The notes: generated by a model from the letters alone, not told the origin. A stretch of 64,000 nucleotides of DNA from Gimesia chilikensis (GCF_007744075.1 NZ_CP036266.1:744001-808000); one strand, 5' to 3'; shown: positions 17,394-25,982, numbered from the stretch's first letter. Program-made: numbers and translations.

Positions 17394-17606
17394 ATGTTAG
17401 TTTTATCTCGCAAGAAAAATGAAAAGATCGTAATCGATGAAAACATCGTAATTACGATTGTTGAAATTCGCGGCGACAAAGTGCGTCTGGGGATTGAAGC
17501 GCCCCGCGAAGTACCCATTCATCGTAGCGAAGTTTACGAAGCAATTCAGAACGAACAGAATTCGGTTTCAGGATCTGAGAATGATGCTTCCGAGTTGCTG
17601 CAATAA
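17394..17606 (+). CDS. csrA: Carbon storage regulator CsrA
   Basis: The 70-residue protein begins [20 protein letters not shown], the signature start of CsrA. It continues with the RNA-binding strand [15 protein letters not shown] (residues 31-45), including the conserved Arg of the PREVxIHR segment. The start at 17394 is fixed by homology and by GAGAGAAG upstream. An open frame reaching further upstream (17286) runs through the promoter leader and is not used. CsrA binds GGA-containing leaders and blocks translation. No fliW or flagellar gene is nearby. A clear terminator follows, so the gene is monocistronic. Confidence 0.95.
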   Translation: MLVLSRKKNEKIVIDENIVITIVEIRGDKVRLGIEAPREVPIHRSEVYEAIQNEQNSVSGSENDASELLQ

Positions 17607-17632
17607 TTCTGCTGTGCATCTATGAATACTAG

Positions 17633-17658
17633 AAAGCCGCTTCACAGCGGCTTTTTTT
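17633..17658 (+). terminator. Intrinsic terminator of csrA
   Basis: AAAGCCGC (17633-17640) pairs with GCGGCTTT (17647-17654) across TTCACA, followed by a T run to 17658. Confidence 0.85.
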
Positions 17659-17742
17659 AGCGACTGATTTCAGCCCGATTCCATTCAGTTGGCGTATTCC
17701 CGTTTTTTTTCAGAGAACCTGAATTCTATTAACGCCGTCCGC

Positions 17743-17770
17743 TTGACTTATCCGATGGAAAGCTTAGATT
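17743..17770 (+). promoter_or_regulatory. Promoter of tRNA-Glu
   Basis: TTGACT (17743-17748) and TAGATT (17765-17770) are spaced by 16 bases, and the expected start near 17777 lies just ahead of the tRNA at 17783. Confidence 0.55.
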
Positions 17771-17782
17771 ACTAATCTCGTC

Positions 17783-17857
17783 GGCCCCATCGTCTAGTTA
17801 GGCCCAGGACATCGGGTTTTCATCCCGAAAACAGGGGTTCAAATCCCCTTGGGGTCA
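17783..17857 (+). tRNA. tRNA-Glu (anticodon UUC)
   Basis: The cloverleaf is complete. The acceptor arms GGCCCCA and TGGGGTC pair with one G-U, and the D-stem is GTCT/GGAC. The anticodon stem TCGGG/CCCGA encloses TTTTCAT, giving anticodon TTC, and the T-loop is TTCAAAT between GGGG and CCCC. The discriminator is A and the CCA end is not encoded. It has its own promoter and terminator. Confidence 0.96.
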
Positions 17858-17863
17858 GATTTG

Positions 17864-17904
17864 AAAAACAGCGATCATTCGAAAGAATGATCGCTGTTTT
17901 TTTT
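17864..17904. terminator. Bidirectional terminator after tRNA-Glu and DegT gene
   Basis: A 17-bp perfect stem, AAAAACAGCGATCATTC (17864-17880) with its complement at 17885-17901, closes on a GAAA tetraloop and is followed by further T residues. It serves the tRNA on the plus strand and, because it overlaps the stop codon region, the aminotransferase gene on the minus strand. Confidence 0.85.
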
Positions 17905-19110
17905 GCGCACTGCCTCTTGAATCTCCGGGGTGGTCTGCTGTCTGATTTCGGCTGCATGGATCTGAATGCGCCGTACCGCTTCTGCGATTTGTGTCATGCT
18001 CTCTGCCTCAGAAAGCAGGATTGGGTGGTGTAGAACTACCAGTTGCTGATCACATTCAGAGGCGACAGAGAGTTCGTCGGCCTGCAGGTAGCGTCGACGG
18101 CTGTGGATCGCGTGTAGAGCCCTGAAGCCTGGGAACAGGGCAATTCCCTCGGCCTGCATTGCGAGGCAGAACAGCTCGCGTGGGAGGCCCTCAAATCGCT
18201 CTGAGTCATACCAGAGCCCCAGCTTGTAATATCCTGGCTGCGAAGCATGCGCAGAATTGAGCCGGTGGTTCTCAAGGCTGGTCAGTCCTGAGTCGCTGCC
18301 CAGCTTTCTGATGAGGTGTGTCACGTTATCCTGGCGTAACTGGTTTTGTGTGGGCAGCTGGTCCAACTGAGGAATTAAAAGGCCGGCCTGCAGTTCAGAG
18401 AGCGGATAAGCGTCATTGCCCCGAAAGGAATAGAGTCGGATCCGCTGGGCAATCTGTGGTGAGGATGTCATTACAGCCCCCCCTCGTCCTGCGGTCAATA
18501 ATTTACTGCCTCCGAAGCTGAGGGTCCCGATCTCGCCCCAACTGCCCGCTGTGCGGCCTTCAATCATCGCTCCCGGTACCTGGCAGGCATCTTCAATCAC
18601 GGGGATGCCTCGGGCTGCCGCGATCGCTGTCAGAGCCCGCATGGGGACCAACCCGCCATGCAGGTGCGAAACCAGGATGCAGCGTGTGGCAGGTGTGATC
18701 GCCTGTTCTACCAGTTCGATGTCGAGATTGCCGTTGCGCCTATCCACGTCGACCAGCATTGGTGTCGCGTCTACCGTCAGGATATTTTTGAAATTCCCTT
18801 CAAAGTCATAAGCGGCGAGAATGACTTCATCGCCCGGCCCGACATTCAGCCCTCGTAGTGCAAGTTCGATCGCGACAGTACCACTGGAGCAGAGCAGGGC
18901 TTCCTCTTTTTGATGAAGCTCACACAGGCGCTGCTGCAGTTCTTTCGTCCAGGGGCCATGGTATTTCCCCCAGAGGCCTGTCTTCTGAGCCTCCTGTAAT
19001 ACCTGGGTGGTGGCTGCGCTCGGGAAAGGCCAGGCTGGTGGACCTGCAGGCAGGCAGGGAATGCCGCCGAGGATCGCTGGTTTTTCGCTGAAGGGGCTGT
19101 TCACGAGCAT
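17875..19110 (-). CDS. DegT/DnrJ/EryC1/StrS-family PLP aminotransferase
   Basis: The 411-residue protein shows the family signature: SSGTVAIELALRGLNVGPGDEVI (about 75-97), an Asp pair at VIEDACQ (171-177), and LSFGGSKLLTAGRGGA with PLP-binding K203. Members transfer an amino group to keto-sugars in the synthesis of surface-glycan or antibiotic sugars, mostly as UDP- or dTDP-linked intermediates. No dehydratase or oxidoreductase partner is adjacent, so the sugar cannot be named. It is divergent from the CobW-like gene and is probably transcribed alone. A C-terminal extension of about 25 Gln/Glu-rich residues is outside the family core. Confidence 0.87.
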   Translation of the reverse strand: MLVNSPFSEKPAILGGIPCLPAGPPAWPFPSAATTQVLQEAQKTGLWGKYHGPWTKELQQRLCELHQKEEALLCSSGTVAIELALRGLNVGPGDEVILAAYDFEGNFKNILTVDATPMLVDVDRRNGNLDIELVEQAITPATRCILVSHLHGGLVPMRALTAIAAARGIPVIEDACQVPGAMIEGRTAGSWGEIGTLSFGGSKLLTAGRGGAVMTSSPQIAQRIRLYSFRGNDAYPLSELQAGLLIPQLDQLPTQNQLRQDNVTHLIRKLGSDSGLTSLENHRLNSAHASQPGYYKLGLWYDSERFEGLPRELFCLAMQAEGIALFPGFRALHAIHSRRRYLQADELSVASECDQQLVVLHHPILLSEAESMTQIAEAVRRIQIHAAEIRQQTTPEIQEAVRKKNSDHSFE

Positions 19111-19153
19111 GGTTCTAGACTCTAATATTTAAACAGGAAAACGCAAAACGCAA

Positions 19154-19168
19154 ATAACATACTGTTAT
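19154..19168. promoter_or_regulatory. Palindrome ATAACA-N3-TGTTAT between divergent genes
   Basis: A perfect 6+3+6 inverted repeat lies midway between the DegT and CobW-type start codons, in an AT-rich stretch suited to promoters in both directions. Zur and other Fur-family regulators use comparable AT-rich palindromes near COG0523 GTPase genes, but this exact arrangement is not a textbook Zur box. Confidence 0.35.
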
Positions 19169-19291
19169 ACTTAAGAACGTTAGAGTATGATGGTGTCAAT
19201 CTTCGGTGCTCTGATTCATAAATCAGGTTACCAGGTTGAATCAGAAATTCGTCTGAAATCCAGCATACTCGTATTGGCAGGTGAAACCAAG

Positions 19292-20398
19292 ATGTCACAT
19301 CAAATCAAATTTATCATGGTGGGTGGGTTTTTAGGAGCAGGAAAAACCACCACGCTCGGACGGCTGGCAAAGCATTACACGGATCAGGGATTGAACGTCG
19401 GTGTGGTTACCAACGATCAGGCGGCGGATCTGGTTGATACGAACTCACTGCGTTCCCAGGGGCTGAATGTCGGAGAAGTCGCAGGTGCCTGTTTCTGCTG
19501 CCATTTTAATTCGCTGATGGACACCATTGGCGAACTTGGTTCACAACAGAGGCCGGACGTAATTCTGGCCGAACCGGTCGGCAGTTGCACCGACCTGGTA
19601 GCCACTGTGATTCAGCCCATCAAGCAGTTGTACGATGCCGATTTCAAAATCCAACCTTATGCCGTGCTGATGAAACCCAGCCATGGTCTGAAAATTCTGA
19701 AAAACGAGCAGGGTTCCGGATTCTCACCGAAGGCAGCGTATATTCTGAAGAAGCAGCTGGAAGAGGCAGATCTGATTCTCATCAATCGGATCGATGAATT
19801 ATCTGAAGAAGCCGTGGAAGAACTGACAACGCTGGTCAATGAACAGTTTCCCGGAACACCTGTCCTGCGGACATCCGCTCTGACGGGGGCAGGCTTTGAA
19901 GGATTGATCGAATTTCTGGAACAGGAAGGTGATTTCGGCGGTAAAATTCTGGACATTGATTATGATATCTATGCGGAAGGTGAAGCAGAGCTGGGCTGGT
20001 TGAACAGCAGCGTGCATGTTTCAGCTGAGAACGAGTTCTCCCTGGATCAGCTGTTGCTGGCTGTGATCAGTCATTTGCAGACTTCGTTCCGCGAACAGGG
20101 GGTAGAAACCGCTCACCTGAAAGTGATCGGTTTGTGGGAAGGATTTTTTGGTGTCTCGAACCTGGTCAGTAACGACAGTGAACCGAAGCTGTCACTGGCA
20201 TCCGACTGCACGGTCAAGGAAGTTGATCTGATTGTGAACGCCCGCGTGGCCTGCGATCCAGACGCGTTGACCGAGCAGGTCATGAAGGTCCTGGAGCAGT
20301 GTGCCGGGGCTTTGAATGCGAAGCTGGAGTTCAATCAGACTCAGAGTTTTCGCCCGGGTCGACCAGTGCCCACTCATCGGTATGCGACACCCAAGTAA
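19292..20398 (+). CDS. CobW/COG0523-family GTP-dependent metallochaperone
   Basis: The 368-residue protein starts at the ATG at 19292. This is preferred over an upstream in-frame codon at 19187 because the Walker A strand follows directly and a GCAGGTGA ribosome-binding site precedes it. Walker A is [10 protein letters not shown] (11-20). The CxCC metal-binding motif typical of this family is CFCC (67-70). Other GTPase parts are [10 protein letters not shown] and [10 protein letters not shown] (the NKxD equivalent, here NRID). The family delivers metals such as zinc or cobalt to client enzymes. The C-terminal domain is variable and ends in a His/Pro-rich tail. The client is unknown. Confidence 0.87.
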   Translation: MSHQIKFIMVGGFLGAGKTTTLGRLAKHYTDQGLNVGVVTNDQAADLVDTNSLRSQGLNVGEVAGACFCCHFNSLMDTIGELGSQQRPDVILAEPVGSCTDLVATVIQPIKQLYDADFKIQPYAVLMKPSHGLKILKNEQGSGFSPKAAYILKKQLEEADLILINRIDELSEEAVEELTTLVNEQFPGTPVLRTSALTGAGFEGLIEFLEQEGDFGGKILDIDYDIYAEGEAELGWLNSSVHVSAENEFSLDQLLLAVISHLQTSFREQGVETAHLKVIGLWEGFFGVSNLVSNDSEPKLSLASDCTVKEVDLIVNARVACDPDALTEQVMKVLEQCAGALNAKLEFNQTQSFRPGRPVPTHRYATPK

Positions 20399-20452
20399 TA
20401 CCTGCAGGTCTCGGATAGGGGCCGGCAGGGTCGGCTTCTGTGCGGGGATGTG

Positions 20453-21664
20453 ATGTCTGAGTTAAATGATCTGTTTGACGCTGGTCGACGGCAGCGGTTT
20501 CGACGTGGACTGCAGGCCTGGTATGCCGTACATCAGCGGGATCTTCCCTGGCGGAATATTGACGATCCCTACAAAGTCTGGATCAGCGAGATCATGTTGC
20601 AGCAGACCGTGGTTGCTGCGGTGATCCCCTATTTCGAAAAGTTTATGGATCGCTTTCCCGATGTGCAGACTCTGGCTGCTGCTGAAGAGGGTGAAGTGCT
20701 GCAGTACTGGGAGGGGCTGGGTTACTACAGTCGCGCTCGGAACATTCATAAAGCGGCCCGGGTGATTACCGAGGAACGCGACGGCGCCTTTCCGAGGGAC
20801 GTCGATGGTCTGCAGGCGCTGCCCGGAATCGGCAGATATACCGCTGGAGCCATCTGTTCGTTCGCCTATGATCAGCGGGCACCGATTGTAGAGGCGAATA
20901 CACTCCGCCTGTATTCGCGATTAATCGGGCTGGAGTTGGATCCCCGCTCAAAATCCGGACAGGAGCAGTTGTGGGAATTCGCAGAGTTGATTCTGCCTCG
21001 CAAGGCACCAGGAGCATTTAACCAGGCGTTGATGGATTTGGGGAGTCTGGTCTGTACGCCTCAGAATCCACAGTGTGCCGAGTGTCCGGTAAGTGCCTGT
21101 TGTGAAGCGTTTCTCACGCAGCGACAGCAGCAGATTCCGGTTCCTAAAGCGCGGCCGGTGATTACTCCTCTGACGGATGCTTCGGTCGCAGTTTTCGACG
21201 GGCAGAATGTACTGATTCGGCAGCGGACAGCAGGCGAACGCTGGGCGGGGCTCTGGGATTTTCCCAGATTCACTCTGGAAGAGCTCAATGGTACTCCGCA
21301 TCCGGCTGCCCCCCGTAAGAAATCCTCCCGGGAGCAGTTGCTGTTCGATGAGGAAATGGAAACGGGTAACAACATCGCGGAAATTCCGGAGGGGTTGAAC
21401 GCGTCTGTGATTCCTCAGTTGGAGGCGTATGTGCGCGAGCACTCAGGCGTGGCAGCTTCGATTCGTCAATTCGCTCAGGAGATCCGTCACAGTGTGACGC
21501 GATACAAGATTCGGCTGTTGTGTTTTATCGCCGAGGTCGAAGCGGACGAAGCTCTGGAGTCATCCGAATATCGGTGGGTGCCTGTGAGTGAATTGGGCGA
21601 ATATCCCCTGTCAGTCACGGGGCGAAAGTTTGCGCAACTGCTGGCCGGGCAGGTGGGGGGCTGA
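20453..21664 (+). CDS. mutY: A/G-specific adenine glycosylase MutY
   Basis: The 403-residue protein removes adenine mispaired with 8-oxoguanine. Residues 44-60 (ISEIMLQQTVVAAVIPY) carry catalytic E46. The helix-hairpin-helix is LPGIGRYTAGAI (123-134). The [4Fe-4S] cluster ligands are C201, C208, C211 and C217 in the canonical C-x6-C-x2-C-x5-C spacing. A C-terminal Nudix-like domain (about 245-400) reads the 8-oxoG. At the position of the second catalytic Asp (E. coli D138 in LDGNV), the sequence reads VEANT, so the residue is E147. A GTG directly before the ATG is an alternative start. Length is slightly greater than E. coli MutY (350). Confidence 0.92.
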   Translation: MSELNDLFDAGRRQRFRRGLQAWYAVHQRDLPWRNIDDPYKVWISEIMLQQTVVAAVIPYFEKFMDRFPDVQTLAAAEEGEVLQYWEGLGYYSRARNIHKAARVITEERDGAFPRDVDGLQALPGIGRYTAGAICSFAYDQRAPIVEANTLRLYSRLIGLELDPRSKSGQEQLWEFAELILPRKAPGAFNQALMDLGSLVCTPQNPQCAECPVSACCEAFLTQRQQQIPVPKARPVITPLTDASVAVFDGQNVLIRQRTAGERWAGLWDFPRFTLEELNGTPHPAAPRKKSSREQLLFDEEMETGNNIAEIPEGLNASVIPQLEAYVREHSGVAASIRQFAQEIRHSVTRYKIRLLCFIAEVEADEALESSEYRWVPVSELGEYPLSVTGRKFAQLLAGQVGG

Positions 21665-21689
21665 CCGCATCGGTTTGGGTCGGCGCGTA

Positions 21690-21731
21690 AAAAATCCCCA
21701 TTCTCAAAATTGCCTGAGATTGAGAATGGGG
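21690..21731 (-). terminator. Terminator downstream of mraZ-like gene
   Basis: CCCCATTCTCAA (21696-21707) pairs with TTGAGAATGGGG (21720-21731). On the minus strand the hairpin is followed by ATTTTT from the A-run at 21690-21694. It lies about 165 bases past the mraZ-like stop codon and also just after the convergent mutY. Confidence 0.6.
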
Positions 21732-21896
21732 AAAACGCATTTGACTCAAGAGAAGAAAGCGGCATCCGTGCCAAAAAAGCCTTCCATGGAAATAGACTTT
21801 AGGTTTACCGGATGTGATGGGGGTACTGAATGAGTCGCTCCCTCTCCCGTAGTCAAAGACGCTGAAGGTCTATATGTATCGTAGATCGATTGTGGA

Positions 21897-22379
21897 TTAA
21901 CCAGAGAGCTCTTTGAAGAGTGTGCCGAATTCAGGCATGTCCTGTTCGAGCAGATTCTGCCAGGCCGAGAGATTCCAGATTTCGACGCAGATCACTGCGC
22001 CAACAATCATGACCTCCTGGTTGGGTTGGACTCCCAGGAACTCGCGAAATCCTTCCGGAATTGTGCAGCGAGAACGATTGGCCAACTGAATCGTGCGGTT
22101 CCGGGTCGACAGCAGTCGCCCCAGGCGTTGCACCTCATCCCAGCGATTCTCCAGGCGATGAGCCTGAATCTTCTGTTTGATCAGGTCAACTCCCTGATCA
22201 TGTCTGGATTGCCAGTCGGAGGCTTTCCAGAGGCTGAGGCAGCCAGCACGCTCTTTGGTGAGCATCGTTTCCCCAGATTCGTCAGTCACGGCTTGAGCCA
22301 TATCAGCAGGGAGCGAAATCCGGAAACGGTCGTCGACCGTCCGTTTGATCTCTCCTGTGATAAAAGTTTCACCGCTCAT
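21897..22379 (-). CDS. MraZ-like transcriptional regulator, outside any dcw cluster
   Basis: The 160-residue protein has the two SpoVT/AbrB-like halves of MraZ. The first runs from [19 protein letters not shown] (9-27). The second runs from [20 protein letters not shown] through [13 protein letters not shown] (about 95-132), the latter matching the MraZ ending VxLVGxxxxxEIW. MraZ proteins are autorepressors that bind repeated TGGG-type boxes. The ATG at 22379 is preferred over an upstream TTG because the domain begins there. No rsmH, ftsL, murein or ftsZ gene follows, unlike in most bacteria. Two 16-bp inverted repeats lie 70 and 111 bases upstream. Confidence 0.75.
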   Translation of the reverse strand: MSGETFITGEIKRTVDDRFRISLPADMAQAVTDESGETMLTKERAGCLSLWKASDWQSRHDQGVDLIKQKIQAHRLENRWDEVQRLGRLLSTRNRTIQLANRSRCTIPEGFREFLGVQPNQEVMIVGAVICVEIWNLSAWQNLLEQDMPEFGTLFKELSG

Positions 22380-22448
22380 AGTCAGCCTGACGAAACAGGG
22401 GTGATTAAACCCGATTTGCAGCAATCTTGAATGATTTCAACATTGTAC

Positions 22449-22464
22449 TGGGCGGATAACCCAC
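22449..22464 (-). promoter_or_regulatory. Probable MraZ-type operator, copy 1
   Basis: On the minus strand this reads GTGGGTTATCCGCCCA, an inverted TGGG-N7-CCCA. It repeats the site at 22490-22505 with only three differences. It lies 70 bases upstream of the mraZ-like start. Confidence 0.5.
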
Positions 22465-22489
22465 AATCAACTAGTTATCAAAGATCAAT

Positions 22490-22505
22490 TGGGCAGGAAA
22501 CCCAC
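22490..22505 (-). promoter_or_regulatory. Probable MraZ-type operator, copy 2
   Basis: On the minus strand this reads GTGGGTTTCCTGCCCA. Start-to-start distance to copy 1 is 41 bases, close to four helical turns, so both would face the same side of the DNA. Confidence 0.5.
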
Positions 22506-22748
22506 TAAGAACCGAATTTACCGTTCGCAATTCAAAAAGGCAATCACTGATTGTCTGATTCTCCTGATTTTGTCAATTTTTCTGTCTGACGCTGATATGA
22601 GTGTTTTTCCCGCTCTGAGAATTATTGGGTGAAGTATGACGCATGAAAGCGAGGTGAGCCTGTGCAGGCTGAATGAGAAGGGAAGTCAATACGATTGTGG
22701 ATGGAAGCGTGTTGAGTGTGTATTGCAAAACTTCAGAATGACTTGAAA

Positions 22749-22784
22749 TAAAAAAGCGACCTCCGAAATCAGTTCGGAGGTCGC
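22749..22784 (-). terminator. Intrinsic terminator of Gfo/Idh/MocA gene
   Basis: GCGACCTCCGAA (22756-22767) pairs with TTCGGAGGTCGC (22773-22784) across 5 bases. The A-run at 22749-22755 gives the minus-strand U-tract. Confidence 0.85.
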
Positions 22785-22829
22785 CTGTTGATCATTCACT
22801 TGAGAGACGACCGAAGCCGTCGGTGAATC

Positions 22830-24206
22830 TTAATACTCACGGTGCTTCAGGATACCCGGCAGTGGGACGGGGTACGATCCGTCGGCACGGGCGATCACCG
22901 GAGCGGGCGAGTCCATGGTCAGTTTATCTACATCGGGAGCGAACTCCTGTTTGCAGTTCAGCATTTCATCGTAGGTAACGATCTGCCCTGTGTGGGCGGC
23001 CATACGACCCATGGCGGTAACCAGGCTGGCTTCCGCACCGCGCTGAACTTCGTTGTAAGGTTGATCCTCACGAATGGCGGTAATCAGATCGTCCCATTCG
23101 ATCTGATACGGGTTTGGCTCAGGCTGTGGGAATTCCCAGAGAAGATTGTCCTTATCCTCATTATAGCCTTTGTAGATCCGGGGTTTCGCCGGGTGGTGAG
23201 CCGAGGTTGAAATCACTGCCAGTCCCTTGGTGCCGTGCGCAAAACTGGCAAACTTCTGGCGACAGCCGGGAATCGTACGACCACGCAGGAAGAGTTTGGT
23301 TCCATCGGCGAACGTGTATTCGACGCTGTAATTGTCGAAGTTCTGGTCGACGTTATCGCCCCGGTAATGGCGTCCACCCGATCCATCGGCTTGAACCGGC
23401 CAGGCATCTTTCATCCAGCAGCTTTCGTCGATGTTGTGGATCAGGAAGTCACTGTATCCACCACCGCTGGCCCAGAGGAAACCATGGAAGCGGGAGATCT
23501 GATACAGGAGTTCGCTTTTCATGTCAGGCGGCTGGGGGCCGGTGGCAGCAGAACCGGTGAGACCGGCCATACGATAGGCCCGCAGTTCGAGGACATCGCC
23601 AATCTGACCATCTTTGATACGATCGTAAAGTTCCTGGCGTGCTTTACAGTGCCGGCACATCAGACCGACGCCAACCTTGAGGTTCTTCTCAACAGACTTT
23701 TTGCCAAGCTCAAGCATCTTGCGGGTACTGGGACCGTCGACTGTGATCGGTTTTTCCATGAAGACGTTGATGCCTTTTTCGATGGCGTAACCGAAGTGAA
23801 CCCAGCGGAAAGCGGGAGGGGTGACGAGCAGTACCACATCTCCCGGACCGAGACAGCTGATTGCTTTCTCGTAGCCATCAAAACCGATGAATTTCTGGCT
23901 GTCGGGAACATCGACTTTGTCGCCGTGGATTTTCTTCAGGCTGTTGTAGCTGGTATTGAGGCGATGGTCGAAGACGTCTGCCATCGCGACGAGTTTAATG
24001 GGGCCGCTGGTGGTGGAGAGCGCGTTGGAAGCAGCTCCGGTACCACGTCCGCCACAGCCAACCAGGGCGATTTTAATTGTGTTATCTTCGGCAGCATGTA
24101 CGTGCGGAATTGACGTGCCTGCCAGCACAGAAGCCCCTGCAGCAAGTCGACTGGAATTCTTTAAAAATTCGCGACGTGATGAGATGTCCTTGGGCGCTTC
24201 ACTCAT
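22830..24206 (-). CDS. TAT-exported Gfo/Idh/MocA-family oxidoreductase
   Basis: The 458-residue protein starts with a twin-arginine signal (SSRREFLKNSSRLAAGASVLAG, cleavage near HAA-ED about residue 39). It is therefore exported folded with its nicotinamide cofactor. The Rossmann fold follows directly with IALVGCGGRGTG (45-56), and the conserved Glu-Lys-Pro is in NVFMEKPITVDG. The C-terminal domain is the usual alpha/beta dimerisation part. Planctomycetes have dozens of these exported oxidoreductases, thought to act on sugars in the periplasm. Substrate is unknown. It is a single gene with its own terminator. Confidence 0.87.
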   Translation of the reverse strand: MSEAPKDISSRREFLKNSSRLAAGASVLAGTSIPHVHAAEDNTIKIALVGCGGRGTGAASNALSTTSGPIKLVAMADVFDHRLNTSYNSLKKIHGDKVDVPDSQKFIGFDGYEKAISCLGPGDVVLLVTPPAFRWVHFGYAIEKGINVFMEKPITVDGPSTRKMLELGKKSVEKNLKVGVGLMCRHCKARQELYDRIKDGQIGDVLELRAYRMAGLTGSAATGPQPPDMKSELLYQISRFHGFLWASGGGYSDFLIHNIDESCWMKDAWPVQADGSGGRHYRGDNVDQNFDNYSVEYTFADGTKLFLRGRTIPGCRQKFASFAHGTKGLAVISTSAHHPAKPRIYKGYNEDKDNLLWEFPQPEPNPYQIEWDDLITAIREDQPYNEVQRGAEASLVTAMGRMAAHTGQIVTYDEMLNCKQEFAPDVDKLTMDSPAPVIARADGSYPVPLPGILKHREY

Positions 24207-24528
24207 GTTGGGCTCCTTAGTTGTAGCTAATGAAGTTGAAATCAGATGGAAGGTTTATCTGACCGGCCGATTGAAAAAGGAAAGCAGAGAATCAATCGAA
24301 TGACCGTTTAGTGGAAAGCGGAATTCAATCAGATAAAAATACGTATAATGATATCTGATTATATCAATGCGAAAGAGGCAGTTGCAACTTGTTCGTTAAG
24401 AATGTGAAGAGTTACGAAGCAGGGTTTTGTGGAGATGAGGAGATAAAAAAAGCCGAAGACTCGAGACGAGTCTTCGGCGGGTGATTACTAAGTGATCTTA
24501 ATTTAAGTGGAGTCGAATCACAGGCAGA
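24207..24528. other. 322-base intergenic region
   Basis: AT-rich DNA upstream of the oxidoreductase gene, containing the terminator of the DUF1571 gene (24445-24478). No gene is visible. Confidence 0.5.
24445..24478 (-). terminator. Intrinsic terminator of DUF1571 gene
   Basis: GCCGAAGACTCG (24452-24463) pairs perfectly with CGAGTCTTCGGC (24467-24478) across three bases. The A-run before it provides a minus-strand U-tract. Confidence 0.85.
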
Positions 24529-25359
24529 TTAGAAGTTGTAATTCGGGTTCTGCGGATCGAAGTCAGCATCGGTCAGACCAACGTTAGTGCGGATGTTGGA
24601 GTAGGTGTATTCTTCCACCAGTTCTGGTTTCGCATTGCGACGTGTCGGCCAGTCATACTGTTCGACGCGTACGGGCAGGTTGGTTGCTTTGTCGATGTAG
24701 AGCCGGGTCATCTGGAAGCGGATTCCCTGACGCTGTTGCGGGTAGCTGGTCTGCAGAACTTTGCACTGCATGTTGCCCAGTTTGGCATCCGGGAAGTATT
24801 TGACAGCAACGCCAGCATCCTGTTTCCGTTCTTCATTCCATTGTTTCAGAATCTGGTACAGCATTTTGCGAATGCCGATGGTTGTGATCGGGTAGCGGCT
24901 TTCATCCATGGCCTGCGGGCTGTTAGGCTGCAGAGAGACGGTACCGACCAGACCTTTGATGCCGGTCTCGTGTGCGAGGATCTGGTTTCCATTGCGACCA
25001 TGGAAGTAGATCACTTCACGTCCTTCATGAGGATTAAGGAAGTTCAGATAGACGCTGAGTGGTTTTTCACGAAACTTGATCTGCATCGTGTGAGTAGGCT
25101 GCATTCTGCGTCCTACTTTTTCACGTTTGATGAAGGTCCCCTGAAAGTCTTTGATGTCAGCCGTTGTTTCGTAGCTCTGCATTGCCAGGCGGATGGCCGG
25201 ATCCAGAGCATGGCCTGAACTGGGGGTTTCAGCGTGCAGGTTATTGACCTGAGTGAGGCTGGCGGTCAGGGCGAGAGCAAGAACTCCAGTGAACGCTGCC
25301 ACTTTCCCCATCTGGCGACCCAGAACGATGCGCGTTTGGTAAGCGAATTGTTTTACCAT
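24529..25359 (-). CDS. Exported DUF1571-family protein
   Basis: The 276-residue protein starts at ATG 25359, with GGGAG 12 bases upstream. An in-frame GTG at 25419 gives an unlikely extension. It has a long signal peptide (basic start, hydrophobic 19-37, LHA-ET cleavage). The mature part (about 45-276) has the DUF1571 pattern, including FQGTFIKREKVG, an IYFHGRNGNQILAHE segment and the end motif YTYSNIRTNVGLTDADFDP. This resembles the LolA/LolB-type half-barrel seen in outer-membrane lipoprotein-sorting proteins. The family is widespread in Planctomycetes. A role in binding lipids or lipoproteins in the periplasm is an inference. Confidence 0.75.
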   Translation of the reverse strand: MVKQFAYQTRIVLGRQMGKVAAFTGVLALALTASLTQVNNLHAETPSSGHALDPAIRLAMQSYETTADIKDFQGTFIKREKVGRRMQPTHTMQIKFREKPLSVYLNFLNPHEGREVIYFHGRNGNQILAHETGIKGLVGTVSLQPNSPQAMDESRYPITTIGIRKMLYQILKQWNEERKQDAGVAVKYFPDAKLGNMQCKVLQTSYPQQRQGIRFQMTRLYIDKATNLPVRVEQYDWPTRRNAKPELVEEYTYSNIRTNVGLTDADFDPQNPNYNF

Positions 25360-25953
25360 TGAATTTCGTGACTCCCTTTGTCGAAATCCACTTGTTTTGG
25401 ACTGATTCCGAATGAGCACATTGGCGGAGGAACGGTCTCAAAACCAGTAAGAAATATATAGATCACTCTGCAGTACGGAAACGTCTGACTGAGTTTCCCT
25501 CTTATGAAATGATACGGTGTTTCGATTCGATGTCGAGCAGAGATTTGAGCATTCAAAACTCTTACGGCACTGTATAAATAATCGAACCAATGCACAGACC
25601 GTAATAAATCAGATCACGTGTTCTCTTGGTTTTTTGATAAATTGTCAAGACAGATTCTTTAGATTGACTCGTCGCCATCTAAGTTTGTGAGCTTTTTATT
25701 CTTCCTGGAGTTGACGGGCCTCCTATTTTAACATGGGGCGAGGTGTGTTAAGATAGATGATTCTTTGAAGATTTGCCGAATTCAACAGATTTTCAGAAAC
25801 TTCAATTGTTGGAATTAAGGCAATTCTGTATGATTCGCGACCTTGAAGCTGACCGGAAACATTTCAAAAAATGCTGATCTGCCTCAGAAATTCAGAAGCC
25901 AGTCTTACAACCGGGCCCCACAGCGAAGGCGAATTTCTGACCAGATCGATTGT

Positions 25954-25982
25954 GGTTAACCAGGAAGGTTTCTGTTAACCAG
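25954..25982 (+). repeat. Direct repeat of GTTAACCAG upstream of hypothetical gene
   Basis: GGTTAACCAG (25954-25963) and TGTTAACCAG (25973-25982) are 19 bases apart and each contains the palindrome GTTAAC. They lie about 90-110 bases before the start codon, a suitable operator position. Confidence 0.35.

Larger units (their letters stand above)
22380..22829. other. 450-base intergenic region upstream of mraZ-like gene
   Basis: Apart from the two repeated TGGG/CCCA sites and the oxidoreductase terminator, I see no gene or RNA. The stretch 22500-22740 is AT-rich and without structure that I can identify. Confidence 0.5.

Noticed and set aside
17875-19110. Assigning the DegT protein as GnnB for lipid A synthesis
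   Set aside because: It is 15 kb from the lpx cluster and the family has many substrates. Nothing in the sequence fixes this one.
23235-24113. A 292-codon open frame on the plus strand
   Set aside because: It is antisense to the TAT-exported oxidoreductase and has no start signals.
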